Positions 43,795 to 53,059 of a DNA stretch of 64,000 nucleotides are shown piece after piece. The notes under the pieces were generated by a model. It saw nothing but the letters and a program-made list of their open reading frames with translations, was not told the origin of the DNA and made no database searches. Numbering within the stretch: the stretch's first letter is position 1; every line of letters starts with the position of its first letter. A program made the position numbers and the translations under genes. The stretch covers positions 3,205,501 through 3,269,500 of the forward strand of contig JADJEE010000012.1 of the NCBI GenBank assembly GCA_016709225.1. The letters run 5' to 3'. This DNA is from Deltaproteobacteria bacterium. Its GTDB lineage: Bacteria; Myxococcota_A; Polyangia; Nannocystales; Nannocystaceae.

Positions 43795-44388
43795 TCAGGC
43801 GCAGACCATGCCGAGCGAGGTGACGTCGTAGCAGGTCATCGGCGGTGGGCAGGTCTTGCCGCCGGAGCAGTCGAGCGCGCAGGCCTGCTCGGCTGCACCA
43901 TCGATCGTGACGGGCACGCACGTCGGCGTGGCGGTGCCGCCGGGCGACACCGCGCAATCGACCGCCGGCGAGGCACATCCCGTCTGCGAGCAGAAGCCGT
44001 CCTGGGGGTTGCCCATCATGTCCTGGATCGTGATGCACAGGATCGGCGTGAAGCCGCACTCCTGCGGGGTCGTGCACGGCGAGTACATGCCGTCTTGCGG
44101 CTGCATGCCGTTGCCGCCGCCCGAAGGATCGCCGCTGTCGCCGTCGCTCCCCGAGGAGCTCCCCGCGTCGTCGCTGCCGGCGGCGCCCGAGCTGCCCGTG
44201 TCGCCCGATGCGGTCGCGCCGACGCTGGTCGAGCCCGAGGTGTCGGAGCCCGAGCCCGAGCCGTCGCTGTCACCGTCGCCCGGGCTGCTCGACACGCCGA
44301 GCGTGGACGATGCTGCGACCGTTGCCGCACCGAACGGGTTGCTGTCCTGCTCGATGGTGCAGCCGAGCAGGACCGCGCAGCACAGCAT
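43795..44388 (-). CDS. Cys-rich secreted lipoprotein, unknown function
   Basis: About 197 residues from ATG 44388. The lipobox is AVLLGC, but only nine residues precede the Cys, so a longer start (ATG 44520 or 44538) with an unusual N-region is possible. A Ser/Gly/Asp linker (about 25-90) leads to a 100-residue domain with ten cysteines (SPCTTPQECGF, LCITI, GFCSQTGCAS, DCAVS, TCVPV, ACALDCSGGKTCPPPMTCYD). This resembles other short myxobacterial disulfide-rich domains. Upstream bases to 44643 hold no supported gene. Confidence 0.6.
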   Translation of the reverse strand: MLCCAVLLGCTIEQDSNPFGAATVAASSTLGVSSSPGDGDSDGSGSGSDTSGSTSVGATASGDTGSSGAAGSDDAGSSSGSDGDSGDPSGGGNGMQPQDGMYSPCTTPQECGFTPILCITIQDMMGNPQDGFCSQTGCASPAVDCAVSPGGTATPTCVPVTIDGAAEQACALDCSGGKTCPPPMTCYDVTSLGMVCA

Positions 44389-44643
44389 CGGGGCGCCAGT
44401 CGGGGCGCGGACCCTTGCGCTGCGTGGTTGCGCCGCCGCGACACGAGGTTCCCGTGGTGCGTCCGAAGGCGATTCCACGCCGGCGTCGGCGTGCGGGTGC
44501 GTGGCGGCGGTGCGGCGCATGGGCCTTGGACACCGCATGGCGCGGTCGATTCCATGGTGCCGCGCCCGCGGGTGGCCGGGGATGTCATCATCCGCGCCAT
44601 CGTCGTTGCCGGCGTTCGACCCGCGCGCGCCGCTTCTCGATCC

Positions 44644-45846
44644 GTGTCCGCCGACGAGCATCGCGTGCGTGCCTCCGAGCCGAGTCCGCGGCCGTGGGGA
44701 TCGACGGAGTCGATCGGCCTCGCGAGCACGTTCGCGGCGTTCTTCTTCCTCTCGGGCGTCGCGCTGCCGTACTGGCCGACGTGGTTGGGCGCCGCCGGCA
44801 TGTCGCCGCGGGAGATCGGCGTGCTGCTGGGCGTGGGCATGTGGGCGCGGCTGCTCGCACCACAGGTCGGCGCGTGGGCCGATCGCAGCGGGCACTCGCG
44901 CCAGCTGGTGTGGGCCGCGGCCGCGCTGGGGCTGGGCTGCTACCTCGGCTTCGGCGTCGTCGCCGGCTTCGTGCCGCTGCTGCTGTTGTCGCTCGCGCTC
45001 GGCTGCGCCCACGCGCCGGTGGTCCCACTGCTCGATGGCATGGCACTGCAGGCCTCGGCCGCGGGCCGACTCGACTATGGGCGCGTGCGTGCGTGGGGAT
45101 CGATCGCGTTCATCGCAGCTGCAGTGGTCGGTGGGCGCTGGCTCGAGCAGCGCGACGCCGCGGCGGTCCTGCCGGTGCTGCAGATCGCGGCCCTGGCAGT
45201 GCTGCTCGCGTCGTTCCTGCTGAGACCGGTCGCGCACGGGCGCGGCGGCACGCCGGTGCCGCTGCGCGTCGTGCTGCGACAGCCGGGGCTACCGACGCTG
45301 TTGCTCGCGGTCGCGTGCTTGCACGGCAGCCACGCGGTGCTCTACGGCTTCGGCACCAAGCACTGGCTTGCGATCGGCATCGACGAGGGCACGGTGGGGT
45401 GGTTCTGGGGGGTCGGAGTCACCGCCGAGGTGCTGCTGTTCGCGGTCGGCCAGCGCGTGGTCCGAGCGCTGGGGGCGTCGGGCATGCTCGTGGTCGCCGG
45501 CCTGTGCGCGACCCTGCGCTGGCTCGCGTTCGCGGAGCTCGCGTCGGTCACGTGGTTGCTGGTGGTGTCGGTGCTCCACGCGGCGAGCTTCGGCGCGATG
45601 CACCTGGGCGCGATGCACTGGCTGCGCGAGCACGTGCCCACCGATCGCGTGCATCGGGCGACCGCGTCGTATGCCGCGGTCGCGAGCGGGCTCGCGATGG
45701 GCGTGGCGATGCCGGTCGCGGGGTTCTGCTTCGACGCTTGGGCGGGCGGTGCGTTCCGTGTGATGGCCGCGCTCGCGCTCGTCGGTGCGTTGGTGTCGCT
45801 GCGACTGGGCCGCGTCGTCGTCGCTCAGCCGACCTCGAACGAGTAG
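44644..45846 (+). CDS. MFS transporter (MFS_1-like/HcaT-type)
   Basis: A 400-residue inner-membrane protein with about 12 hydrophobic segments. The N-terminal pattern FFFLSGVALPYWPTWLGAAGMSPREIGVLLG and LAPQVGAWADRSG is like the 3-phenylpropionate/galactoside-type MFS branch. GTG 44644 is chosen as the first start after the Arg-rich upstream sequence; GTG 44665 is possible. The last 22 bases overlap the AgmX-type gene on the opposite strand. The substrate is not predictable. Confidence 0.85.
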   Translation: MSADEHRVRASEPSPRPWGSTESIGLASTFAAFFFLSGVALPYWPTWLGAAGMSPREIGVLLGVGMWARLLAPQVGAWADRSGHSRQLVWAAAALGLGCYLGFGVVAGFVPLLLLSLALGCAHAPVVPLLDGMALQASAAGRLDYGRVRAWGSIAFIAAAVVGGRWLEQRDAAAVLPVLQIAALAVLLASFLLRPVAHGRGGTPVPLRVVLRQPGLPTLLLAVACLHGSHAVLYGFGTKHWLAIGIDEGTVGWFWGVGVTAEVLLFAVGQRVVRALGASGMLVVAGLCATLRWLAFAELASVTWLLVVSVLHAASFGAMHLGAMHWLREHVPTDRVHRATASYAAVASGLAMGVAMPVAGFCFDAWAGGAFRVMAALALVGALVSLRLGRVVVAQPTSNE

Positions 45847-46466
45847 TCGACGCCCATCGGCGGCCCGTCGTAGCTGGGGAAGCGGTGCTCGAACACCACC
45901 TGCCGCAGGCACGGCACGATGCCCGCATCGCGGATCGCCGGCGGCGCCTTGGCGGTGACGCCGGTGACCTTGCCGCTCGGTGACAGCCCGAACACGAATT
46001 TCACGCGGCCGCTGCCGATGCTCACCCCTGCGGTGGCTGCGTCGGTGATGCAGCGGTCGAGCGCAGGCTCGAGCTTGCGAAGGTGCGAGCGCACGGTGGC
46101 GTCGTCGAGTCGCTCGCTACCGGCGGCGGGGTCGAGCACGGTGGTCGCCGTCGCGTCGTACTTGGGAATGCGGCGATCGTCGACCGGCACGTAGGTCGCG
46201 GTGGCGTCGCTGGCATCGCCGTCGTCACCCGAGCCCTCGCCACCCGCGCGTGGTCGCCGACGTCCGCGTCGACCGCTTCGCTTGGCCTCGGGCGCGACGG
46301 CGGCGGGCTCCGCCGCGGCTGCGACGACGACGCACTTGCCACCGTCGCAGCGGGTGCCCTCGCCGCATGCGTCGAAGCAGGTGCTGGCGTCGGGCCCACG
46401 CTCGCACGCCAGCACGGCTGCCGCGGCCACGGCGACGCATGCGAGGAACCGACGCGGTTGCGACAT
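45825..46466 (-). CDS. AgmX/TonB-C-like lipoprotein
   Basis: A 213-residue lipoprotein (VAVAAAAVLAC) with a short Cys-rich segment (TCFDACGEGTRCDGGKCV), a basic and Gly-rich linker, and a C-terminal TonB/AgmX-like domain: VRSHLRKLEPALDRCITDAA, SGRVKFVFGLSPSGKVTGV, PCLRQVVFEHRFPSYDG and VDYSFEV. It is the second such protein in the window. It lies 26 bases downstream of an MFS gene on the same strand but has its own promoter-like box. Confidence 0.75.
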   Translation of the reverse strand: MSQPRRFLACVAVAAAAVLACERGPDASTCFDACGEGTRCDGGKCVVVAAAAEPAAVAPEAKRSGRRGRRRPRAGGEGSGDDGDASDATATYVPVDDRRIPKYDATATTVLDPAAGSERLDDATVRSHLRKLEPALDRCITDAATAGVSIGSGRVKFVFGLSPSGKVTGVTAKAPPAIRDAGIVPCLRQVVFEHRFPSYDGPPMGVDYSFEVG

Positions 46467-46474
46467 CGCGGCGG

Positions 46475-46483
46475 ATGATAGCA
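46475..46483 (-). promoter_or_regulatory. Extended -10 box TGCTATCAT
   Basis: On the minus strand TGC plus TATCAT ends 8 bases before ATG 46466, inside the 26-base gap between two genes. Confidence 0.5.
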
Positions 46484-46492
46484 ACGTTTCGG

Positions 46493-47866
46493 CTAGGGCT
46501 CGGGCGGACGCTCCGGCGGTGCACGGTCCTCGTCGATGATCGCGCCGCGGATCGAGCCGCCGGTGGGACGCACGCCGCTGATGCGCAGGATCAGCCGCGG
46601 CAGCGCGACCGCGAGATCGAGCGGACGGATGACGACGAGCAGCACGCCGAGCGCCGCGGCGCGCAGCACCGCCGATACCAGGAACACCATCGCGTAGTCG
46701 AGCAGGCCGGTGGCGAGCAGCCAGCTGCCGCACAGGGCCCCCGCCAGCTGCAGCAGGCTGCCCAGCGCGCCCGACAACGACAGGAACTCGAGCCGGTGGT
46801 GCTCCGCCGCCGAGCCGAGCAACAGCTGGAAGCTGGCGTACTCGAGGCCGGCCCACACCACGCCGCCCAGCAGCTGGGCGCCCAGCAGCGGGCCCACGGT
46901 GTCGAAGGGGATCCACAGCAGCGGCAGGATCGCCACGCCGATGCCCGACACGATCAACAGACGACGCAGGCCGATCGCGGCCGCGATGCGGTGGCACAGC
47001 GGGAACGACAGTGCCTTGGCGAGGATCGACGCCGACAGCAACATCGCATACTCGTCGAAGCCGAGCCCGAGGTTGCCCAGCATGTGCGGCGTGAAGAACG
47101 GGATCGCGATGCTGGCCCCGAACATCATCGCGCCGATGTAGATCGAGATGCGCCAGCGCGAGGCCCGTGCGGCCACGAGGAAGTTCGCCAGCGATGGTGG
47201 TCGGCTGTCGCGGCCGCGCCGATCGGGATCGTACTGCCACGCCAGCAGCACCGCGCTCACCGCCCGCGCGAGCAGGGCGGCCGCGAACATCCATGCGAAT
47301 CGCTCGCGGGCCTGGGCCCCTTGGGCATGGTGCAGCCACACGCCGCCGGCCGCGAACGCCAGCAGCAACGCCACCTCGGCCATGCCCGAGCGGATCGCGA
47401 AGTAGCGCTGACGCCGGACCCACTGCGTCAGCGAGGCCATCTGCGCGCCCCAGGCCGGGGCGATGAGGGCCCCGGAGCCCCAGAACACGCACTTCACCGT
47501 GAGCAACGGCCACAGCCGTCGATCGTCAACGACGGCGATGGCGATGAACCCCAGCTGCGACAACGCCTGCAGCGTCGCGCCGAGCACGATGACGTGGCGT
47601 CGGTGCCCGAGCGCGTGGACCAGCGCCGACGCGCCGAGCTGTAGCGAGGCTCCGACCACCAGCGGCAGCGTCGAGAGCAGCGCCAGCGCGAGCGGACCGT
47701 GGCCCTGCGCGACCGCGAACGCGCCGAGATAGCTCTCGCTCCACCCCAGCATGAGCGCATGGCACATGCCCTCGACCATCGAGCCGCGCAACGCACGGCG
47801 AGTGCGGAGATCGGCGCGCGACGCTTCGCCGCCGTCTTGCATCGGCTCGTCCACGATCGCACTCAC
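46493..47866 (-). CDS. MFS transporter
   Basis: A 457-residue integral membrane protein with about 12 segments: GMCHALMLGWSESYLGAFAVAQG at the start, and later FGASIAIPFFTPHMLGNLGLGF and a hydrophilic central loop (DPDRRGRDSRPPS). It looks like a self-contained major-facilitator exporter. The GTG start at 47866 lies 20 bases after a TATGAT box. It is downstream of a LysR regulator gene on the same strand, which may control it. Confidence 0.82.
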   Translation of the reverse strand: MSAIVDEPMQDGGEASRADLRTRRALRGSMVEGMCHALMLGWSESYLGAFAVAQGHGPLALALLSTLPLVVGASLQLGASALVHALGHRRHVIVLGATLQALSQLGFIAIAVVDDRRLWPLLTVKCVFWGSGALIAPAWGAQMASLTQWVRRQRYFAIRSGMAEVALLLAFAAGGVWLHHAQGAQARERFAWMFAAALLARAVSAVLLAWQYDPDRRGRDSRPPSLANFLVAARASRWRISIYIGAMMFGASIAIPFFTPHMLGNLGLGFDEYAMLLSASILAKALSFPLCHRIAAAIGLRRLLIVSGIGVAILPLLWIPFDTVGPLLGAQLLGGVVWAGLEYASFQLLLGSAAEHHRLEFLSLSGALGSLLQLAGALCGSWLLATGLLDYAMVFLVSAVLRAAALGVLLVVIRPLDLAVALPRLILRISGVRPTGGSIRGAIIDEDRAPPERPPEP

Positions 47867-47886
47867 GTGCCCAGGGGGGCCGCCGC

Positions 47887-47892
47887 ATCATA
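47887..47892 (-). promoter_or_regulatory. -10 box TATGAT of the MFS gene
   Basis: TATGAT on the minus strand has 20 bases to GTG 47866; a weak TTCGCG lies 17 bases upstream. It would let the MFS gene be expressed apart from the LysR gene. Confidence 0.45.
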
Positions 47893-47919
47893 GGCCCCAT
47901 CCGTCGGCGCGCGAACCCT

Positions 47920-48861
47920 TCAGGGTGACTGCGCAGTCGCGCCGCCCCGCGTGGCGGCGACCGGGTCCGCAACGCCGAACAAGCGACCCAAGAAGTCGAG
48001 CACGGCCCGGATCCTCGCTGCGCCCATGAGATCGCGATGCACCGCTTGCCACACCACGCGCGGCTCGGGCCCCTGGCCCGGTGCTCCGGCAGCGCCCGGC
48101 AGCGCGATGCGACGCAACGCCGGCTCGGCGTCGGCGACGCGACACGGCAGCAGCGCGATGCCGACGCCAGCGATGGCGGCCGACATGATCGACGACACGC
48201 TGTCGGAACGCAGCGCGACCTCGGCGTTGGGCGCAAACTGATCGAACCACTCGTTCTCGCGTCGGAACGCGCGCGTGTCGGCGAAGCCGACGCAGCGATG
48301 ACCGCCGAAGCCGTCCTGCCCGTTGCTGCCAGGCTCGCCGAGCTCCTCGACGTAGCCGTGCGAGGCGTACAGCGCCAGATCGATCACGAACAGGCGCTTG
48401 ACCACGACGTCGTCCTGGTGGGGCCGGGCCAGTCGCAGCGCGATGTCGGCCTCGCGACGGCCGAGATCGACGTCGCGGTTGGTACAGGCGAGCTCGAGCT
48501 TGATGTCGGGGTAGCGGCGATTGAAGCGATGCAGGTGCGGCGCGATGAAGCGCGTCGAGAGCATCTCGGTCGCGGCCAGTCGCACGTTGCCGGCGAGTCG
48601 CTGATCCTCGCCCTCGACATCGCGCATCGCCGCGATGATCTCGCGCTCGATGGCCTCGGCCCGCGGCAGGATGCGGGTGCCCGCGGCGGTGGGCACGTAG
48701 CCCTTGGCGGTGCGATCGAACAGCCTGGCATCGACCGCTTGCTCGAGCCGAGCGAGGCGACGGCCTACGGTCGTCGCGTCGAGCCCGAGCGAGGTGGCGG
48801 CCCCTGCGAGCGTGCCGCTGCGCACGATCGCGAGAAAGAACCGCACGTCGTCCCAGTCCAT
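47920..48861 (-). CDS. LysR-family transcriptional regulator
   Basis: A 313-residue regulator. The N-terminal winged HTH reads MDWDDVRFFLAIVRSGTLAGAATSLGLDATTVGRRLARLEQ, the classic LysR start. The C-terminal 220 residues form the effector-binding domain (VRLAATEMLSTRFIAPHL, DIALRLARP, GVGIALLPCRVAD). The ATG at 48861 gives the normal family start. Its nearest target would be the MFS gene 53 bases downstream. The ligand is unknown. Confidence 0.93.
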   Translation of the reverse strand: MDWDDVRFFLAIVRSGTLAGAATSLGLDATTVGRRLARLEQAVDARLFDRTAKGYVPTAAGTRILPRAEAIEREIIAAMRDVEGEDQRLAGNVRLAATEMLSTRFIAPHLHRFNRRYPDIKLELACTNRDVDLGRREADIALRLARPHQDDVVVKRLFVIDLALYASHGYVEELGEPGSNGQDGFGGHRCVGFADTRAFRRENEWFDQFAPNAEVALRSDSVSSIMSAAIAGVGIALLPCRVADAEPALRRIALPGAAGAPGQGPEPRVVWQAVHRDLMGAARIRAVLDFLGRLFGVADPVAATRGGATAQSP

Positions 48862-48947
48862 GCTCGGGCATTTTCGCAGGCAAATCGCCCCCGCGCGACC
48901 TGCATTCGCGCAGACCCTCGCTGCGGTCGCCTTCGCGCGATCACGGC

Positions 48948-48982
48948 CCCGCCTCGCGCTCCGACCGGAGGCTCGAGGCGGG
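48948..48982 (-). terminator. Long nested hairpin downstream of a lipoprotein gene
   Basis: CCCGCCTCG and CGAGGCGGG (9 pairs) enclose a second perfect stem CTCCG-ac-CGGAG. It lies 24 bases after the stop of the minus-strand gene ending at 49007 and upstream of the LysR gene. Confidence 0.55.
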
Positions 48983-49006
48983 CATGGGCGCACCGCGGTG
49001 GGCGAG

Positions 49007-49732
49007 CTAAGGGCAGCGATGGGCGACGAACTCGACGTCGGCGTCGAAGTCGAATGAGACCGCGTCTTCGATGTGTCCGCTGATCGTTCCCTCGTCGAGC
49101 GACTCGATCACCAACGACCCCTCGAGCGTGCCTCCGCCCCAGTAGCACTCGTCGTTCTCGTCGAGCGGTCCGGTCGCGGTCTGTGTGCCGTTGAGGTCGG
49201 GGAACAGCTCGAACGTCCCAGCGGCGGCGTCGGCCGGCAGCGTGAAGCTGACGCGCCATGCTCCGCAGGCCAGCGCGGCGTAGGGATCGTCGCAGTTGTC
49301 GGCGCCGGTCGAGATGATCACGTGCAGCGCATCGGGATCGATGTCGCTGCCGCCGTCACCGGCACCCGAGCCGCCACCGGTGTCGGTGCTGCCGACGTCG
49401 ATGTCGGGGAGATCGCCGAAGCGCATGAAATACGCGTGCATCGGCTGCGGCTCCGGCGGATCGACCGGGCAATCGTCGCCTTCGCAGCCGACACCCGAGG
49501 TCGCGCCACTACCCACCGAGGTGCCGGGCTCGTCGGTGTCCGCCTCGGTCTCGTTGCCGTCGTCGTCTTGCCCCGCGTCGTCTTGCTCGATCGCACCGTC
49601 GTCGCCGGGCACCAGCGGCTTCGGATCACACGCGGTCGCGACCGCGAGCACGCCACCGGCGAGCACCACTGCACCACCACGCATCCACACGTCCAACCCA
49701 CCCATTCGCGCCATCTTCGACATCCAAGCCAT
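49007..49732 (-). CDS. Lipoprotein with acidic linker, unknown function
   Basis: A 241-residue lipoprotein (VLAVATAC) with an Asp/Glu/Gly-rich linker (about 40-80) and a beta-rich C-terminal domain with cysteines in CEGDDCPVD, NCDDPYAALACGAW, ECYWGGG and a terminal HRCP. Not recognised. ATG 49732 is well supported by a purine-rich GAGGAG ribosome site a few bases upstream, one of the few clear Shine-Dalgarno sequences in this window. Confidence 0.7.
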   Translation of the reverse strand: MAWMSKMARMGGLDVWMRGGAVVLAGGVLAVATACDPKPLVPGDDGAIEQDDAGQDDDGNETEADTDEPGTSVGSGATSGVGCEGDDCPVDPPEPQPMHAYFMRFGDLPDIDVGSTDTGGGSGAGDGGSDIDPDALHVIISTGADNCDDPYAALACGAWRVSFTLPADAAAGTFELFPDLNGTQTATGPLDENDECYWGGGTLEGSLVIESLDEGTISGHIEDAVSFDFDADVEFVAHRCP

Positions 49733-49871
49733 GACACACTCCTCGTTCCATCCAAGTCGCGCCCGGTCGGGCCGCTGCAACCGCGGCCCCGCGCACCGGG
49801 CTTCGTAGGAGCAATGCCCGCGGTCGGTCGGCGTTCGTGGTTGCCGCGGTTTTTTTCCCGCCGCGGGCTCC

Positions 49872-49880
49872 TGGTAGTCT
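49872..49880 (+). promoter_or_regulatory. Extended -10 box TGGTAGTCT
   Basis: TGG plus TAGTCT (49875-49880), 9 bases before GTG 49890. Confidence 0.45.
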
Positions 49881-49889
49881 TCGCGGGCC

Positions 49890-50927
<1,038 letters not shown>

Positions 50928-51049
50928 TCCCCACCGCTTGATGGCCGGTCCCCGGCGCCGTGGGCGGGCCGACCACGAAAGCCCGTCGCATCCGGCCATG
51001 AGACAATGTCGGGGCGGCGGGTCCTTCGCCTCGCCACCGGCCAACGACG

Positions 51050-52321
51050 ATGAGTGCGGCGAGCTCCGGGGTGTACGACGACGTTGGTGCGGGGGTCCAT
51101 GGCGGCCTCGCGCCGACGAGCTTCGCGGCGTTGTACCGCGAGCATGCTGCGTTCACGTGGGCGGTGCTGCGTCGCCTCGGCGTACAGCCTGCGGCCATCG
51201 ATGACGCGATGCAGGAGCTGTGGGTCACCGCGCATCGCCGCCTCGCGACGCTGCACGGCCCGACGGCCGCGCGTGCATGGTTGTACGGCATCGCGCGACG
51301 CGTGGTCTCCCACCAGCGTCGCACCGAGCAACGCCACCGTCGCAAGATCGACGCGCTCGAGCACGCGGTCACACCCGATCCGGATCGCACCGACGTCGCG
51401 GGTTCGCTGGTGGTGGAGTCGATCCTCGCGGGGCTCGACGATCGCGTGCGCGAGGCCTTCGTGCTCAGCGAGCTCGAGGGCTGGACCGCCGCCGAGATCG
51501 CCAAGGCCACCGGCGCCAACGCGAACACGGTGTCGTGGCGCGTGCGGGTGGCGAAGCAGGAGCTGCGCGAGCGCTTCGCCGACGACGCGCGGGCCGGCGC
51601 CGCCGTCATCGATCTGCGCGAGCGCACCAAGGCCTCGAAGCGCGTCACGCAGCACTGCTGGTTGTCGATCGCGCCGGCGGTGGGCAAGGCCGCTGCCGCC
51701 GGTGGCACCGTCGCGGTGACGTCGTTCGGCGCGCTCAAGCTCGCGGCGATCGCTGCGACCCTCACGGTCGCGGCAGGCCTCGCGATCGAGGCTGCGCGGC
51801 CAGCTGCGCCCGAGCGCGGCACGAGTTCGAGCGTCGAGCCCGTGGGTCACGGCGCCGTGGCGGTGGGCGGTGTCGATGCCGATCAGGCCCCGGCGATCAT
51901 CCCGGCGGTCGTCGCTTCGCCCGTCGACCCCTCGCGGCTGCCGGTTGGTGATCTCGATCCGCCGCGACGCGCGGGCGTCGGACGCAGCGCCGCCCCGACC
52001 GTGCCACCACCGCCCTCACCCTCGAACGTCGACGCCGCCCAATCAGGCGGCGACGCGATGGATCCCGACGACGTCGCGATGCTCTCGCGCGCGCAGCAGG
52101 CCCTACAGGCCGGCCGCCTCGACGAGGCCGATGCCGAGCTCCGCGAGCACCGTCGGCGCTTCCCCGGCAGTCGCCTGGCCGACCTCCGGGAGCTGGTCGA
52201 GCTGAGCCTCCTGTGCCGCTCGGGTCGCCGTGAGGACGCGCGCCGCCGCATCGACGCCGCGCTCGCGCAGACCTCGAGCGCGGCGCGACGGGCGAAGCTG
52301 GAATCCACCTGCCCCGAGTGA
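51050..52321 (+). CDS. ECF-type sigma factor fused to a membrane segment and C-terminal TPR-like domain
   Basis: A 423-residue protein. Residues 25-95 are sigma region 2 (AIDDAMQELWVTAHRRL, ARAWLYGIARRVVSHQRR) and 120-185 region 4 (REAFVLSELEGWTAAEIAKATGANANTVSWRVRVAKQEL). One predicted membrane segment follows (about 225-243), then a Pro-rich linker and a C-terminal helical domain (about 340-423; RAQQALQAGRLDEADAELREHRRRFPGSRLADL). This resembles a sigma factor and its membrane sensor in one chain. No separate anti-sigma gene is adjacent. Confidence 0.85.
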   Translation: MSAASSGVYDDVGAGVHGGLAPTSFAALYREHAAFTWAVLRRLGVQPAAIDDAMQELWVTAHRRLATLHGPTAARAWLYGIARRVVSHQRRTEQRHRRKIDALEHAVTPDPDRTDVAGSLVVESILAGLDDRVREAFVLSELEGWTAAEIAKATGANANTVSWRVRVAKQELRERFADDARAGAAVIDLRERTKASKRVTQHCWLSIAPAVGKAAAAGGTVAVTSFGALKLAAIAATLTVAAGLAIEAARPAAPERGTSSSVEPVGHGAVAVGGVDADQAPAIIPAVVASPVDPSRLPVGDLDPPRRAGVGRSAAPTVPPPPSPSNVDAAQSGGDAMDPDDVAMLSRAQQALQAGRLDEADAELREHRRRFPGSRLADLRELVELSLLCRSGRREDARRRIDAALAQTSSAARRAKLESTCPE

Positions 52322-52408
52322 ACGACGTTCACTCGCCGGTAGCGCCCGCGATCGACCGAACGATCGCGGTGACGACAAGTTTGCCGGCACGGTGCCGAAG
52401 GGCGGCGC

Positions 52409-52437
52409 TTGGCGGATGCCCTGTGGCGACCCATGCT
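52409..52437 (+). promoter_or_regulatory. Promoter TTGGCG-17-CATGCT of the thioredoxin gene
   Basis: -35 TTGGCG at 52409-52414, 17-base spacer, -10 CATGCT at 52432-52437, then 7 bases to ATG 52445. Upstream in-frame starts lie within the promoter and are disfavoured. Confidence 0.55.
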
Positions 52438-52444
52438 CGCGCCC

Positions 52445-52918
52445 ATGGCCCACGGTCCGACGCTCCGCTGTCCGCAGTGCAACCAGGCCAACCGTGTACC
52501 GTGGTCGCGGCTCGCCGATCACGGACGCTGCGGCTCGTGCGGCACGCAGCTGCCGATGCTCGACCACCCGATCGAGGTCGACACGACCACGTTCGACGAG
52601 GCGATCCGGGCCTCGGCGGTACCCGTGCTCGTCGACTTCTGGGCGCCATGGTGTGGCCCGTGCCGCTCGTTCGCGCCGCAGCTCCAACGCGTCGCGGCGG
52701 AGGCCGACGGTCGCTTCGTGGTCGTGAAGGTCGACACCGAGCGCAACCCTGAGATCGCCGCGCGCCACGGCGTGCAGTCGATCCCGACCATTGCCGTGTT
52801 CCGCCACGGTCGCGAGCTGGCGCGTGACGCCGGGGCCCGACCAGCAGCGGCGGTGCGCGCCTTCGTCGACCAGGCCATCGGCGACCGCTCGGCGCGGATG
52901 TCCGCGCGTCGCTGGTGA
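52445..52918 (+). CDS. trxC: Thioredoxin 2-like protein with N-terminal zinc ribbon
   Basis: A 157-residue TrxC-like protein. An N-terminal zinc site CPQC (about 9-12) and CGSC (about 29-32) precedes a thioredoxin fold with WAPWCGPCRSFAPQL and the cis-Pro in QSIPTIAVF. TrxC reduces disulfides and is known to release zinc when oxidised. The start at ATG 52445 aligns with the TrxC N-terminus. The probable reductase is trxB at 1.6-2.5 kb. Confidence 0.9.
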   Translation: MAHGPTLRCPQCNQANRVPWSRLADHGRCGSCGTQLPMLDHPIEVDTTTFDEAIRASAVPVLVDFWAPWCGPCRSFAPQLQRVAAEADGRFVVVKVDTERNPEIAARHGVQSIPTIAVFRHGRELARDAGARPAAAVRAFVDQAIGDRSARMSARRW

Positions 52919-53003
52919 TCCGCACCATCTCTCGCGCGGCCTCGTGCACGATCGTCGGTGAAAATCGGAAGTCCTGCCGATGGTGCGCGTCAGCGTGCCT
53001 GGC

Positions 53004-53009
53004 TAGCCT
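53004..53009 (+). promoter_or_regulatory. -10 box TAGCCT with conventional leader
   Basis: TAGCCT lies 50 bases before ATG 53060, and a GGGGGGA purine tract just before the start could act as a ribosome site. This contrasts with the short leaders elsewhere in the window. Confidence 0.35.
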
Positions 53010-53059
53010 GACGGGGAACGTGGGCGTGCTCTGGCGCCTGCGAGGCTCGGGGGGACGGC

